From an uncultured Eubacteriales bacterium (GTDB lineage Bacteria > Bacillota > Clostridia > Oscillospirales > CAG-382): DNA of 64,000 nt. The notes below the pieces were generated by a model. That model was not told the DNA's origin. It made no database searches and saw only the letters and a list, made by a program, of their open reading frames with translations. Of this stretch, positions 44,788 to 53,533 are shown piece after piece; positions within the stretch are counted from its first letter, which is position 1, and every line of letters begins with the position of its first letter. A program made the position numbers and the translations under genes. The stretch covers positions 62,001 through 126,000 of the forward strand of contig CAKSOW010000003.1 in NCBI GenBank assembly GCA_934479825.1, in the 5' to 3' direction.

Positions 44788-45461
44788 CATTCAGTTATGA
44801 CGACGGCGTTTCCCAGGACGTGCGCTTAATTGAACTGCTCGACAAATACAGTTTAAAGGCCACGTTCAACCTGAATTCCGAAATGTTCGGTCAATGCTGT
44901 GACCTTACCGTCAAGGGAGAGACCGTTACGCATCATATCCTGTCCGCCCAAGAAGCACGCGGGCTTTATACCGGGCATGAGGTGGCGGTTCACACGCTCA
45001 CGCACCCGAATTTAACCACACTTTCCGACCGGGAAGTGATCCGACAGGTGGAAAAAGATCGTGAAAACCTCTCGGAGCTATTCGGCTATGAGGTCTGCGG
45101 CATGGCGTATCCGTGCGGCGGCGTCAACAATGACGACCGTGTGGCGGCGTTGATTAGAGAAAACACCGAAATCCGCTATGCGCGCACCATTACTTCCAAT
45201 TACAGCTTTGACGTGCAGGAAAACTTACTTCGTTTCAATCCGACCCTTTCGCATATGGACACCGAAAAACTGTTTTCCTTAGCGGAAGAATTTCTCGCCG
45301 CACATCCTACGCGTGACCAGATTTTCTACATCTGGGGGCACAGCTACGAGTTAGACGCCGCAGACGGTTGGGAAACGCTCGAACGGTTCTGCAAGCTCAT
45401 CAGCGGCAAAGAGGACATTTTCTACGGCACAAACCGCGAAGTTTTACTTGGCGGACACTGA
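44760..45461 (+). CDS. Polysaccharide deacetylase (NodB domain)
   Basis: A 233-residue carbohydrate esterase 4-like enzyme. Motif 1 is TFSYDDGV (catalytic Asp-Asp) and motif 2 is HEVAVHTLTHPNL (two metal-binding His), followed by GMAYPCGG and a late IWGHSYEL. No signal peptide, so it probably acts in the cytoplasm on a soluble (oligo)saccharide. It overlaps the beta-helix gene and lies 40 bases from glnS. GGAGGA precedes the ATG. Confidence 0.85.
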   Translation: MFHGKYKAVTFSYDDGVSQDVRLIELLDKYSLKATFNLNSEMFGQCCDLTVKGETVTHHILSAQEARGLYTGHEVAVHTLTHPNLTTLSDREVIRQVEKDRENLSELFGYEVCGMAYPCGGVNNDDRVAALIRENTEIRYARTITSNYSFDVQENLLRFNPTLSHMDTEKLFSLAEEFLAAHPTRDQIFYIWGHSYELDAADGWETLERFCKLISGKEDIFYGTNREVLLGGH

Positions 45462-45501
45462 TTTTTAAAATAACCGGCTCATCCGGCAAGGAGTGAACAT
45501 T

Positions 45502-47163
45502 ATGGCAGAAGAAAACATTTCCACAAACTTTATACACGAGGTCATCGACGCGGACATTGCCGCAGGACTCACGGAACGCATTCACACGCGTTTTCCGCCC
45601 GAACCCAACGGATACCTCCATATCGGTTCGGCCAAGGCCATCTGGATCAACTATTCGACCGCCAAAAAGTATAACGGTCTTTTCAATCTGCGTTACGACG
45701 ACACCAACCCCGTCAAAGAGGACGATGAGTTTGTGCGCTCAATTGAAGAAGATTTACGCTGGCTCGGCGCGATTCCGGACGGTATTTTCTACGGCTCGGA
45801 CTACTTTGACAAGTGCTATGAATACGCCGTCAAGCTCATAAAAGACGGTAAAGCCTATGTCTGCGACCTGTCTGCCGACCAAATGCGCGAATACCGCGGA
45901 ACGCTCACCGAACCGGGTAAAAACAGCCCTTGGCGCGACCGTTCGGTCGAAGAAAATCTCGATTTGTTTGAACGCATGAAAAACGGCGAATTTCCGGACG
46001 GTTCCCATACGCTTCGCGCCAAGATCGATATGGCAAGCCCCAACATGAATTTGCGCGACCCGGCCATTTACCGCATTCTGCACACGCCGCACCACCGTCA
46101 GGGCAACAAATGGTGCATCTATCCGCTGTATGACTTTGCTCACCCGATCCAGGACGCGCTTGAAGGAATCACCCATTCGCTCTGCTCGATTGAATTTGAG
46201 AACCACCGTCCGTTATATGATTGGGTCGTGGACAATATCGGCTTTGAGCATAAACCCAAACAGCGCGAATTTGCCCGTCTAAACGTAACCTACACGGTCA
46301 TGAGCAAACGGTATCTCCGCGCGCTCGTCGAAGAAAAGCTCGTGGACGGTTGGGATGACCCCCGTATGCCCACGCTTTGCGGCTTGCGCCGCCGCGGTTT
46401 CACGCCGGCTTCGATTTTTGACTTTGTACAGCGTTCAGGCATTTCCAAGGCTCTTTCACTGTGTGATATCAACCTGCTCGACCACTGCATCCGTGAAGAA
46501 TTGAATGCGTCCGCACCGCGCCGTATGGCGGTTCTTGATCCGCTTGAAGTGGAAATTACCAATTTCACAGAAGGGGAAACCGTTTACTTCGATGTTGTCA
46601 ACAACCCCGAAGATCCGTCAGCCGGAACGCGCAAAGTGCCCTTTACCAGGCATTTGTATATTGAACGCGCCGATTTCTCGGACAATCCTCCTCCCAAGTT
46701 CCAGCGTCTGAAACCCGGCTCTGAGGCTCGTTTCATGAGTGCCTATGTCGTGAAATGCAATGAGGTCATCTATGGCGACAACGGCCATCCGGCCAAGCTT
46801 CTTTGCACGGTTGACCCGGAAACCGCAGGCTGCAATCCGCCCGACGGCAGAAAAATTAAAGGAACGATCCATTGGGTGAGCGCCGCACATGCCAAGACAG
46901 CCGAGGTGCGCTTATACGACAGACTCTTCACGATTGAAGATACCGGCGCAATTCCGGAGGATAAATCGTTCAAGGATTATCTCAATCCGGAAAGCTTAAC
47001 GGTCATGCCCAACGCCAAGCTGGAAGAAGCCCTTGGCGACGCAAAGCCGGGCGACCGTTTCCAGTTCGTGCGCATGGGATATTTCTGCGCTGACACGCGG
47101 AACGAAAATGTCTTTAACCGCATTGTAACCCTGAAAGACAGCTTTGCAAAGACCTTGAAATAA
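45502..47163 (+). CDS. glnS: Glutamine-tRNA ligase
   Basis: A 553-residue class I synthetase. RFPPEPNGYLHIGSAKAIW holds the HIGH motif and TVMSKRYLRAL the KMSKS-equivalent. LRYDDTNP (glutamine site region) and a two-barrel C-terminal anticodon domain complete the GlnRS type. Most Firmicutes make Gln-tRNA by GatCAB transamidation, so GlnRS suggests acquisition by transfer in this lineage (family knowledge plus inference). AAGGAG precedes the ATG at 45502. Confidence 0.92.
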   Translation: MAEENISTNFIHEVIDADIAAGLTERIHTRFPPEPNGYLHIGSAKAIWINYSTAKKYNGLFNLRYDDTNPVKEDDEFVRSIEEDLRWLGAIPDGIFYGSDYFDKCYEYAVKLIKDGKAYVCDLSADQMREYRGTLTEPGKNSPWRDRSVEENLDLFERMKNGEFPDGSHTLRAKIDMASPNMNLRDPAIYRILHTPHHRQGNKWCIYPLYDFAHPIQDALEGITHSLCSIEFENHRPLYDWVVDNIGFEHKPKQREFARLNVTYTVMSKRYLRALVEEKLVDGWDDPRMPTLCGLRRRGFTPASIFDFVQRSGISKALSLCDINLLDHCIREELNASAPRRMAVLDPLEVEITNFTEGETVYFDVVNNPEDPSAGTRKVPFTRHLYIERADFSDNPPPKFQRLKPGSEARFMSAYVVKCNEVIYGDNGHPAKLLCTVDPETAGCNPPDGRKIKGTIHWVSAAHAKTAEVRLYDRLFTIEDTGAIPEDKSFKDYLNPESLTVMPNAKLEEALGDAKPGDRFQFVRMGYFCADTRNENVFNRIVTLKDSFAKTLK

Positions 47164-47171
47164 GATTTTCT

Positions 47172-47195
47172 GCGGACGGCTTTCGGGTCGTCCGC
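47172..47195 (+). terminator. Hairpin after glnS
   Basis: A 7-bp stem, GCGGACG (47172-47178) with CGTCCGC (47189-47195), nine bases after the glnS stop. The T tract is poor, so it may be a weak terminator or an mRNA-stabilising hairpin inside the operon. Confidence 0.4.
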
Positions 47196-47237
47196 TAATT
47201 CTTTACCAATACATCCCTACAACACAGGAGGAACAGC

Positions 47238-48380
47238 ATGTTATTAAAAAACATCTGCGCTGTCCGGCATGACCGCATAATGCCTTGCGATATCCGCATT
47301 CAAAACGGAAAAATTGCCGCGTTCGGTCTTGATCTTTTGCCGGAAGAAAACGAAACGATCGTCGACGGCGGCGGCGCTTACGCCTTTGCAGGCCTGATCG
47401 ACAGTCATACGCACGGCGCCATGGGCAGTGTGTACTACAATCCGAACTGCGATGTCGATAAAATTCTGGCGTTTGAAGCAAGCGAGGGCGTTACTATGGT
47501 AGCCGCAACGCTTGAAAGTGCGCCCATTGACGAAGAAATTTCGCTGGCGCGCTATCTTCTCCCCTTTTTTGCCCCCAAAAGCGGCAGAGCCAAGCTCGGC
47601 GGCATTCATTTTGAAGGTCCGTTTTTAAATCCTGCCAAAAAGGGTGCCATGAACCCGGACGGCATGGTTGTGCCGAATGTGACGGATTTTGACCGTCTGT
47701 ATGAAGCGGCAGAGGGACATATGAAGCTCATCACGGTAGCGCCCGATATGCCGGGTGCGCTCGACGTAATAAGCCGCGCCGCGTCTCTTGGCGTTTCCGT
47801 TTCCGCCGGTCACACCATGGCAAGTGCGGAACAAATGAAAGCGGCAGTCGATGCCGGAGTGACGCGCATGACGCACACTTTTAACGCATGCCGGAGCTTT
47901 GACCACAGAGAACCGGGCATTTTAGGTGCGGCGCTCACAGACGACCGCGTGACCTGCGAGGTGATCTGCGATTTCGCGCATCTGCATCCGTTGACCGTTG
48001 AACTCGTCTACCGCGCCAAGGGTGCGTCGCGTTTCACGGCTATCAGCGATTCGGAATTTGCCGCCGGTCTTGCCGAAGGAAAACTAATTGGCGAGGACGG
48101 GCGTGAACGTTTTATTGACGGCGGTGTTGCCCGGCTTTCAGACGGAACGATCTGCGGCAGTGCGTCGTCGCTTGCACGCGGTTTCCGCAACCTGTGTTCG
48201 CTCGGGATTCCGCTTTGGGAGGTCAGTCGGATGTGTTCGGAGAATCCGGCCAGGGCACTCGGCATTTTCGGCGAAACCGGAAGTTTAGATATCGGCAAAA
48301 GCGCCGATCTGTTTCTTACAGACAGGGATTTCCATGTCAAAACCGTATTTGTGGATGGCGAAAAAGTAACAAACGCATAG
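47238..48380 (+). CDS. nagA: N-acetylglucosamine-6-phosphate deacetylase
   Basis: A 380-residue amidohydrolase. Motifs: LIDSHTHGA (metal ligands), IHFEGPFLNPAKKGAM, SAGHTMA, THTFNAC and AISDSEFAAG. It converts GlcNAc-6-P to GlcN-6-P, feeding amino-sugar catabolism or cell-wall recycling. No nagB is visible. GGAGGAAC precedes the ATG. It closes the long operon and is followed by a strong terminator. Confidence 0.9.
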   Translation: MLLKNICAVRHDRIMPCDIRIQNGKIAAFGLDLLPEENETIVDGGGAYAFAGLIDSHTHGAMGSVYYNPNCDVDKILAFEASEGVTMVAATLESAPIDEEISLARYLLPFFAPKSGRAKLGGIHFEGPFLNPAKKGAMNPDGMVVPNVTDFDRLYEAAEGHMKLITVAPDMPGALDVISRAASLGVSVSAGHTMASAEQMKAAVDAGVTRMTHTFNACRSFDHREPGILGAALTDDRVTCEVICDFAHLHPLTVELVYRAKGASRFTAISDSEFAAGLAEGKLIGEDGRERFIDGGVARLSDGTICGSASSLARGFRNLCSLGIPLWEVSRMCSENPARALGIFGETGSLDIGKSADLFLTDRDFHVKTVFVDGEKVTNA

Positions 48381-48386
48381 TATTTC

Positions 48387-48500
48387 CAAGGGCTGCTCGC
48401 CCTTGACCTCGCCCGCTTTTCTTTTAAGAAAAGTGGGACAAAAGAATTCATATTTTGCCGCCCGATGGTTTGAATCGTCAAACCATCGGGCGGTTTTGGC
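48387..48500 (+). terminator. Three-hairpin 3' UTR module with the nagA terminator
   Basis: Six bases after the nagA stop begins a short hairpin (AAGGGCTGCTCGCCCTT). A second, A/T-capped hairpin follows at about 48412-48436. Then comes a 16-bp perfect terminator stem (48458-48473 with 48478-48493) ending in TTTT. The first two hairpins recur almost unchanged after the nucleotidyltransferase gene at 56041-56152. Confidence 0.8.
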
Positions 48501-48579
48501 TTTCCCGGAAAAGCCCGGAAAGAGGCTCTTAGGGAAACCGTTCTTTTCTCGAAAAGTTTCCAAAAGGAACGGTTTTAAT

Positions 48580-49457
48580 GTTACTTTTTCGCTTGTACGA
48601 AAAAGTAACCCAAAAGTACACCAGAGGGTGCGCCCTCTGGACTCCGGGGAGCGGTTCAAAATTCCGAGCGGTGGGATTTTAGGTGAAATTTGAAACGTTC
48701 AGCGTATTAAGATTTTTTGCAAGAATTTATTAGTGCCGCAAATACGCACGGCCATGTTTTGAACCGGTGCGAGACGGTAGTTTTACTGCGCAAGGATTTG
48801 TGAGTTTTTATAATTTTTATAAAAAGAAAAACTATGATTTGAGTAGACAGTAGGTTATGTGTTTCAGGGAACGGGGAGTTTGGTGAGATGTTGTTTTTGA
48901 GAGAATAGAAAGCTTTTATTTGGGAAAACGGAAAGTTGGAGACGAGAATGCAAAAAATTCAGTTTTTTTGCACACAAAAACATTTTTAATAAACCTCAAA
49001 TTTTTCGCAAGCTCACATCACTTTTGTGTAAAGCTAAGCTTATTTTTATTCCAACTTTCCACCAGTCCACACCCCTTTTGCATCATGCCAAATCATGGTT
49101 TTGCTCCAACTTTTCCACTCAGCCCACACTAATTTCCCCTTTCCGCCGCAACAATATAACGTGCGTGCAGTTTCCCTTTAAAACGGCTACTTGCGGCGTC
49201 AAGCCTGCACTGCAACTTCAATTTTTCACAAAACCCAATTCTGCGTCTTATCAAAAGTTTCCCTTTCGCACCGGTTCAAAACATGGCCGTGCGTGTTTGC
49301 GGCACTGACAAACTTTTGCAAACTTTTTTAATACGCTGAATGTTTCAAGTTTCACCTGAAATTCCACCGCACGGGTTTTGAACCGTTCCCCGGGAGTCCA
49401 GAGGGCGGCGGCCCTCGGCGTGTTTTTGGTTACTTTTTGCACGCCGCAAAAAGTAAC
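48580..49457. repeat. Long repeat element, copy B (inverted)
   Basis: Second copy of the ~0.9-kb element, in reverse orientation to A and C. End hairpins lie at 48580-48609 and 49429-49457. The conserved core CGCACGGCCATGTTTTGAAC lies at 48745-48764 and its complement within 49267-49293. The A/T-rich centre contains no convincing gene. With the terminator before it and the promoter after it, it fills the 1.3-kb gap between nagA and the ABC transporter. Confidence 0.85.
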
Positions 49458-49603
49458 AGAAAAAACATCTCTTCCTTTACTTTTCGAGAAACGAAAAGTA
49501 TGTATTATCATCCCTTAGGGAAATTTTCAGAAAAAGGAAAATTTCCCTAAGAACCCCTTTACAGGCTTTGGGCATCATACAACGTGTTTTTGTCGAATGC
49601 CTC

Positions 49604-49631
49604 TTGACAAATCGCTTTTTTGGAGTATAAT
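49604..49631 (+). promoter_or_regulatory. Promoter of the ABC exporter genes
   Basis: TTGACA (49604-49609), 16 bases, TATAAT (49626-49631); transcription should start near 49638, just before the palindrome. Confidence 0.8.
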
Positions 49632-49643
49632 AGTTTCTGCGAA

Positions 49644-49663
49644 GTTAGTTCAATCTAACTAAC
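49644..49663 (+). promoter_or_regulatory. Putative repressor operator
   Basis: A perfect 7-bp inverted repeat, GTTAGTT-N6-AACTAAC, placed directly downstream of the -10. Size and spacing suit a dimeric MarR- or TetR-type repressor that would block initiation. No such regulator gene is adjacent. Confidence 0.6.
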
Positions 49664-49681
49664 TGCATTTCAGAAAGGCAG

Positions 49682-50392
49682 ATGACGGTCATGGCATACT
49701 TGGAGGTTTCGGATCTAACCAAAAGCTTCGGCGAGGGCGGCGGAAAAGTGGAGGTTTTGCGCGGCGTCAATATGACGGTGGAAAAAGGTGAAATGTGCAC
49801 GATCTTAGGCCCGTCGGGAAGCGGAAAATCCACGCTTTTGAACGTCATCGGCGGTTTGGACGGTGCAGACGGCGGAAAAATTATAATTGACGGGAAGAAC
49901 CTGGTCGGTCTGGACGCCGAAGAATTGTCCGCCTTCCGGCGCGATTACCTCGGTTTTGTTTTTCAGTTTTATAACTTGGTGCCGAATTTAACGGTGTTAG
50001 AGAACATTGAAGTGGGCGAATACCTGTCGGACGAGCCGTTGGATATGGAGGAAATTTTACAGGTACTCGGCTTGGAGGAACTGAAAAACCGCTTTCCGCA
50101 TGAACTTTCGGGCGGTCAACAGCAACGGTGTTCCATCGGCCGTGCGCTCATTAAGAACCCCAAACTTCTTTTGTGTGATGAACCTACCGGCGCGCTCGAC
50201 TACAAGACATCCAAAGACATTCTTTCGCTCATCGAACGGATCAATGCCGCCTATAACACCACCATCCTCATGGTTACGCACAACGAAACCATCAGTGCCA
50301 TGACGCATAAGACCGTATATTTAAAGGATGGCGCGGTAAGCAAGATCACCGCCACGCAAAAGCGCGTCCATGCGCTTGACTTGGAATGGTGA
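49682..50392 (+). CDS. ABC transporter ATP-binding protein (MacB/LolD type)
   Basis: A 236-residue ATPase: Walker A GPSGSGKST, Q-loop FQFYNLVP, signature LSGGQQQR, Walker B LLLCDEPTGALD and the H-loop VTHNE. This subfamily pairs with FtsX-fold permeases in mechanotransmission exporters, and the permease follows after four bases. There is a second in-frame ATG at 49691; AAAGG lies close to the first. Confidence 0.9.
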   Translation: MTVMAYLEVSDLTKSFGEGGGKVEVLRGVNMTVEKGEMCTILGPSGSGKSTLLNVIGGLDGADGGKIIIDGKNLVGLDAEELSAFRRDYLGFVFQFYNLVPNLTVLENIEVGEYLSDEPLDMEEILQVLGLEELKNRFPHELSGGQQQRCSIGRALIKNPKLLLCDEPTGALDYKTSKDILSLIERINAAYNTTILMVTHNETISAMTHKTVYLKDGAVSKITATQKRVHALDLEW

Positions 50393-50396
50393 CGCC

Positions 50397-52949
50397 ATGG
50401 TGTTGAACAGACGCTTATTCCGGGATTTCAAGGAAAATCTGGTGCGCAATCTTGCCATGATTCTCATTGTCGCGCTTTCCATGGCATTGGTGGTGGCGCT
50501 TTGCTCCAACACGGAATGCTTGAACTATGTCATTCACGACGAATGGGAAAAATGCAAGGTCGAAGACGGCAGTTTTGAAACCTATGTGCCGCTGTCCAAA
50601 CGGAATCTGCTGGATTTATCCGAATTGGATGTCACAATTGAAAAAATGTTCTACACCGACGTTCCGGTAAGCGACGTATCGGTATTGCGCTTTTTTGTTA
50701 ATCGCAAAAATATTGACCTTGCGTTTGTTGAACAGGGCAAAACGCCGCAGAACGATCATGAGATTTTCATGGAAAAGCTGTATGCCAAAAACCATTCTAT
50801 TTCGGTCGGCGACACGTTTTATGTCGGCTCGTATCCGTTCATGGTGTGCGGCATCGGCTGTATTCCCGATTACGGCTATGTCAAGCAGAACACGTCGGAC
50901 GTAGCGCAGAACGATGAATTTTCGGTGGTTTTAGTCACTTCCGGCGCATTTAACGCCGTTAAGGGCACAAACAAGGTCGTTTATAACTATGCCTATCGGT
51001 TAGGAGAAAACTGTACAGCCAAGGATTTAAAAAAGAAATTGGTCAAGTTGGATTTTGACCCGAACTCCGTCAAGGATACCTACATTCGCCATCAGATCGC
51101 CCAGGCTGACGCGTTGAACGCCGGATTCTACGCTTTTACCGATGCTGTCCGCTACGGTTCGGAAAGTCTGGCGCGCGGCATTCATTCGGTCGGACGCGCC
51201 TATGCGGCCTATGACGGCGAACGCGCGACCAAAGAATTATATAACGGCGCCATGTCGCTGTCCGATGCGGCTCTTGCCTTTCAAGAGCAATACGGCTCTT
51301 ATCTTGCCGCAAACACAAAAGTCGAATTTATCAATCTGTCCGGCTTTGCCGAGGCAAAATACAGCATCCGCATCAACGACCCGTTGAACGATTCCAAGCT
51401 CGGCAAGCAGGCGGCTCTTGTGGTCGGCGTGATATTGCTGATGCTTCTTGTGTATATGCTTGCGATCTTCGCCGGCGGCACGATCGAAAAGGAACGCGCC
51501 ATTATCGGAACGCTGTATGCCTTAGGGTACAGCAAAAAAGAAATTTTGTCGCACTACATGAAGATACCGATATTCATTACGCTTTTCGGTTCGGTTGTCG
51601 GTACGCTTTGCGGTTTTAAACTGGTGGATTTTCTGTCGGTTACATACAGTACGATGTATTCGTTTCCGGACCTTGTGCATATTTATCCGCTGTATGTCGA
51701 ATTATATGCCATCGGTATGCCGGCTTTCCTTGCCTATGTCATCAACCGGCATGTGCTGCGCAAAAAGCTCGACGAAACACCGTTGCAGATGATGCACGAA
51801 AAAGTGACCGGCATCGGACGGCTGAATTTTGAGCTGCACGGCATGAGCTTTTCGGCGAAATACCGCATCCGTCAGTTCTGCCGCGAGATAAAGGGGAACT
51901 TAACGTTATTTGCCGGCGTGCTTCTGTCGGTGCTTCTCATGATGTTCTCGTTTGCCTGCTTTGGAAGTATATCGTCGTATATCAAAAGCGTCGCAGACGA
52001 TGTGCATTACGAATATCTATACGTTTTGCGCAATCCGGTGGAAGATCTGCCCAAAAACGCGGTAGTCGGCTATACAGCCGGGTTCAATGTGGACTATGCC
52101 ATGACCGGCGGCGAAATGGAAGTGACGCTTTCAGGTATCGGGCGCGACAATCCATATTTTGATTTTTCCGGCACGCTTTCCGACGACCCGGGCGAGGTGT
52201 TCATGTCGAATTCCGTCCGAATCAAATTCGGCTATAAGGTCGGCGACACGGTAGTATTTCATGACAGCGCCGCCGACAAGCGATATGCCTTCAAGATTGC
52301 CGGTGAAGTCACGTTCGGCAGCGGCCTGTATTTCTTTATGGATCTTGACGCAATGCGCGAAGCGTTCGGACTTGAATACTTCGACAAGGACGATCTCAAA
52401 AAAGGCGAACGCATTCCAAAAGCAAGCGATTATTATTACAACACGGTTTATTCGGATGTCCCTCTTACCTTTCATCACAATATGATGGTCTCCCAGATCG
52501 TCAAAACCGATTTACAGCGCGGCGCGGACAAATTCATGACGCTGATGGGCGATATGATCTATCTGTTAATCGGGGTATCGGTGATCATTTTCGTGTCGGT
52601 GATGTATTTACTGATGAAGTTAGAGATTGACCGAAGCAGTTTTTCCGTTTCGCTCTTAAAGGCGCTCGGCTACAAGGAAAAGACGGTCAACAGCTTTTAT
52701 ATCGGCAGTTCGTTCTATGTGACGCTCGTGTCAGTCGTTTTCGGTATGCCGGTCTGCAAACTGGTCGTAAATGTGATGTATCCGTACTGTGTTTCCAACG
52801 TCAACGGCGGTTTTCCGGCCGTCGTCGCACCGATGCAGTATGTGTATATCGCGCTCATTGCCTTTGCCAGCTTTTTTGCCACGCGTGCGTTTCTGGTACG
52901 GTATTTGAAAAAGATCAAACTTACCGATATTTTAAAGAACCGCGAATGA
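50397..52949 (+). CDS. FtsX/MacB-like ABC permease
   Basis: An 850-residue permease with a first membrane helix at about residues 17-38, a large ectodomain (about 40-340), a three-helix FtsX block (about 345-470), a fourth helix near 510-535, a second ectodomain and a final FtsX block (about 720-850). This is the duplicated-FtsX layout of large Gram-positive permeases that handle peptides, lipoproteins or antibiotics. No dedicated substrate gene is nearby. The start at 50397 is four bases after the ATPase stop; an in-frame ATG at 50370 overlaps it. Confidence 0.85.
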   Translation: MVLNRRLFRDFKENLVRNLAMILIVALSMALVVALCSNTECLNYVIHDEWEKCKVEDGSFETYVPLSKRNLLDLSELDVTIEKMFYTDVPVSDVSVLRFFVNRKNIDLAFVEQGKTPQNDHEIFMEKLYAKNHSISVGDTFYVGSYPFMVCGIGCIPDYGYVKQNTSDVAQNDEFSVVLVTSGAFNAVKGTNKVVYNYAYRLGENCTAKDLKKKLVKLDFDPNSVKDTYIRHQIAQADALNAGFYAFTDAVRYGSESLARGIHSVGRAYAAYDGERATKELYNGAMSLSDAALAFQEQYGSYLAANTKVEFINLSGFAEAKYSIRINDPLNDSKLGKQAALVVGVILLMLLVYMLAIFAGGTIEKERAIIGTLYALGYSKKEILSHYMKIPIFITLFGSVVGTLCGFKLVDFLSVTYSTMYSFPDLVHIYPLYVELYAIGMPAFLAYVINRHVLRKKLDETPLQMMHEKVTGIGRLNFELHGMSFSAKYRIRQFCREIKGNLTLFAGVLLSVLLMMFSFACFGSISSYIKSVADDVHYEYLYVLRNPVEDLPKNAVVGYTAGFNVDYAMTGGEMEVTLSGIGRDNPYFDFSGTLSDDPGEVFMSNSVRIKFGYKVGDTVVFHDSAADKRYAFKIAGEVTFGSGLYFFMDLDAMREAFGLEYFDKDDLKKGERIPKASDYYYNTVYSDVPLTFHHNMMVSQIVKTDLQRGADKFMTLMGDMIYLLIGVSVIIFVSVMYLLMKLEIDRSSFSVSLLKALGYKEKTVNSFYIGSSFYVTLVSVVFGMPVCKLVVNVMYPYCVSNVNGGFPAVVAPMQYVYIALIAFASFFATRAFLVRYLKKIKLTDILKNRE

Positions 52950-53007
52950 GAAAAAACATATTTTTTCAGGTTTCAGCGTATCTTGACGCTCCGTTTAAAA
53001 ATAATAC

Positions 53008-53036
53008 TTGACAAGATGGCAATGTTTGCATATAAT
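53008..53036 (+). promoter_or_regulatory. Promoter of acpP
   Basis: TTGACA (53008-53013), 17 bases, TATAAT (53031-53036): perfect consensus, 66 bases before the start codon. Confidence 0.85.
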
Positions 53037-53102
53037 TATGTGTGATGAATCGGAGAAAATCCGATTTACTTGATAATTCCACGCAGAAAAGAGGTTTGAC
53101 CC

Positions 53103-53330
53103 ATGGTAGAAACGATCATCGACTTGCTTGCCAAGCAGTTCCGTATCGACCCCGCCACCATTGACGCAGATACCAACATTGTCGAGGATCTTGGCGCGGA
53201 TTCGCTTGAAATCGTCGATATGCTTATGGCAATCGAAGAAAATTTCGGCATAACGGTTTCCGATGAAGAAGCGCTTACGCTGAAAACCGTAAAAGACGTT
53301 GCGGATTTTATCGAAGAGAAAAAAATGTAA
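53103..53330 (+). CDS. acpP: Acyl carrier protein
   Basis: A 75-residue acidic four-helix protein. The phosphopantetheine serine lies in the DSLE motif of DLGADSLEIVDM near residue 36. It carries acyl chains in fatty-acid synthesis. It stands alone, without fab genes, behind its own strong promoter; AGAAAAGAGG precedes the ATG. Confidence 0.92.
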   Translation: MVETIIDLLAKQFRIDPATIDADTNIVEDLGADSLEIVDMLMAIEENFGITVSDEEALTLKTVKDVADFIEEKKM

Positions 53331-53409
53331 GGAACGCGGAGTCGCATCAACCGTTGCGTCAGATACCGCATTTCAAAATTTTACATTTTTTACATTTAAA
53401 GGTATAAAT

Positions 53410-53453
53410 CGGGAGCATTATGCTGTAAAATAACAAAGAGCGTAATGCTCCCG
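53410..53453 (+). terminator. Hairpin after acpP
   Basis: A 14-bp stem (53410-53423 with 53440-53453, one G-U pair) with a 16-base loop, then GTTTGTT. A probable acpP terminator, although the T run is imperfect. Confidence 0.6.
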
Positions 53454-53533
53454 GTTTGTTATGCGTATAATACGCTTTTTTGATAAATATGCGCCCGTAA
53501 ACGGCACATATAAAGAAAGGAATTTTCAATTCC

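Noticed and set aside
48381..49681. CRISPR array
   Set aside because: The repeats in the gap are inverted hairpin blocks, not regularly spaced direct repeats, and no cas gene is nearby.
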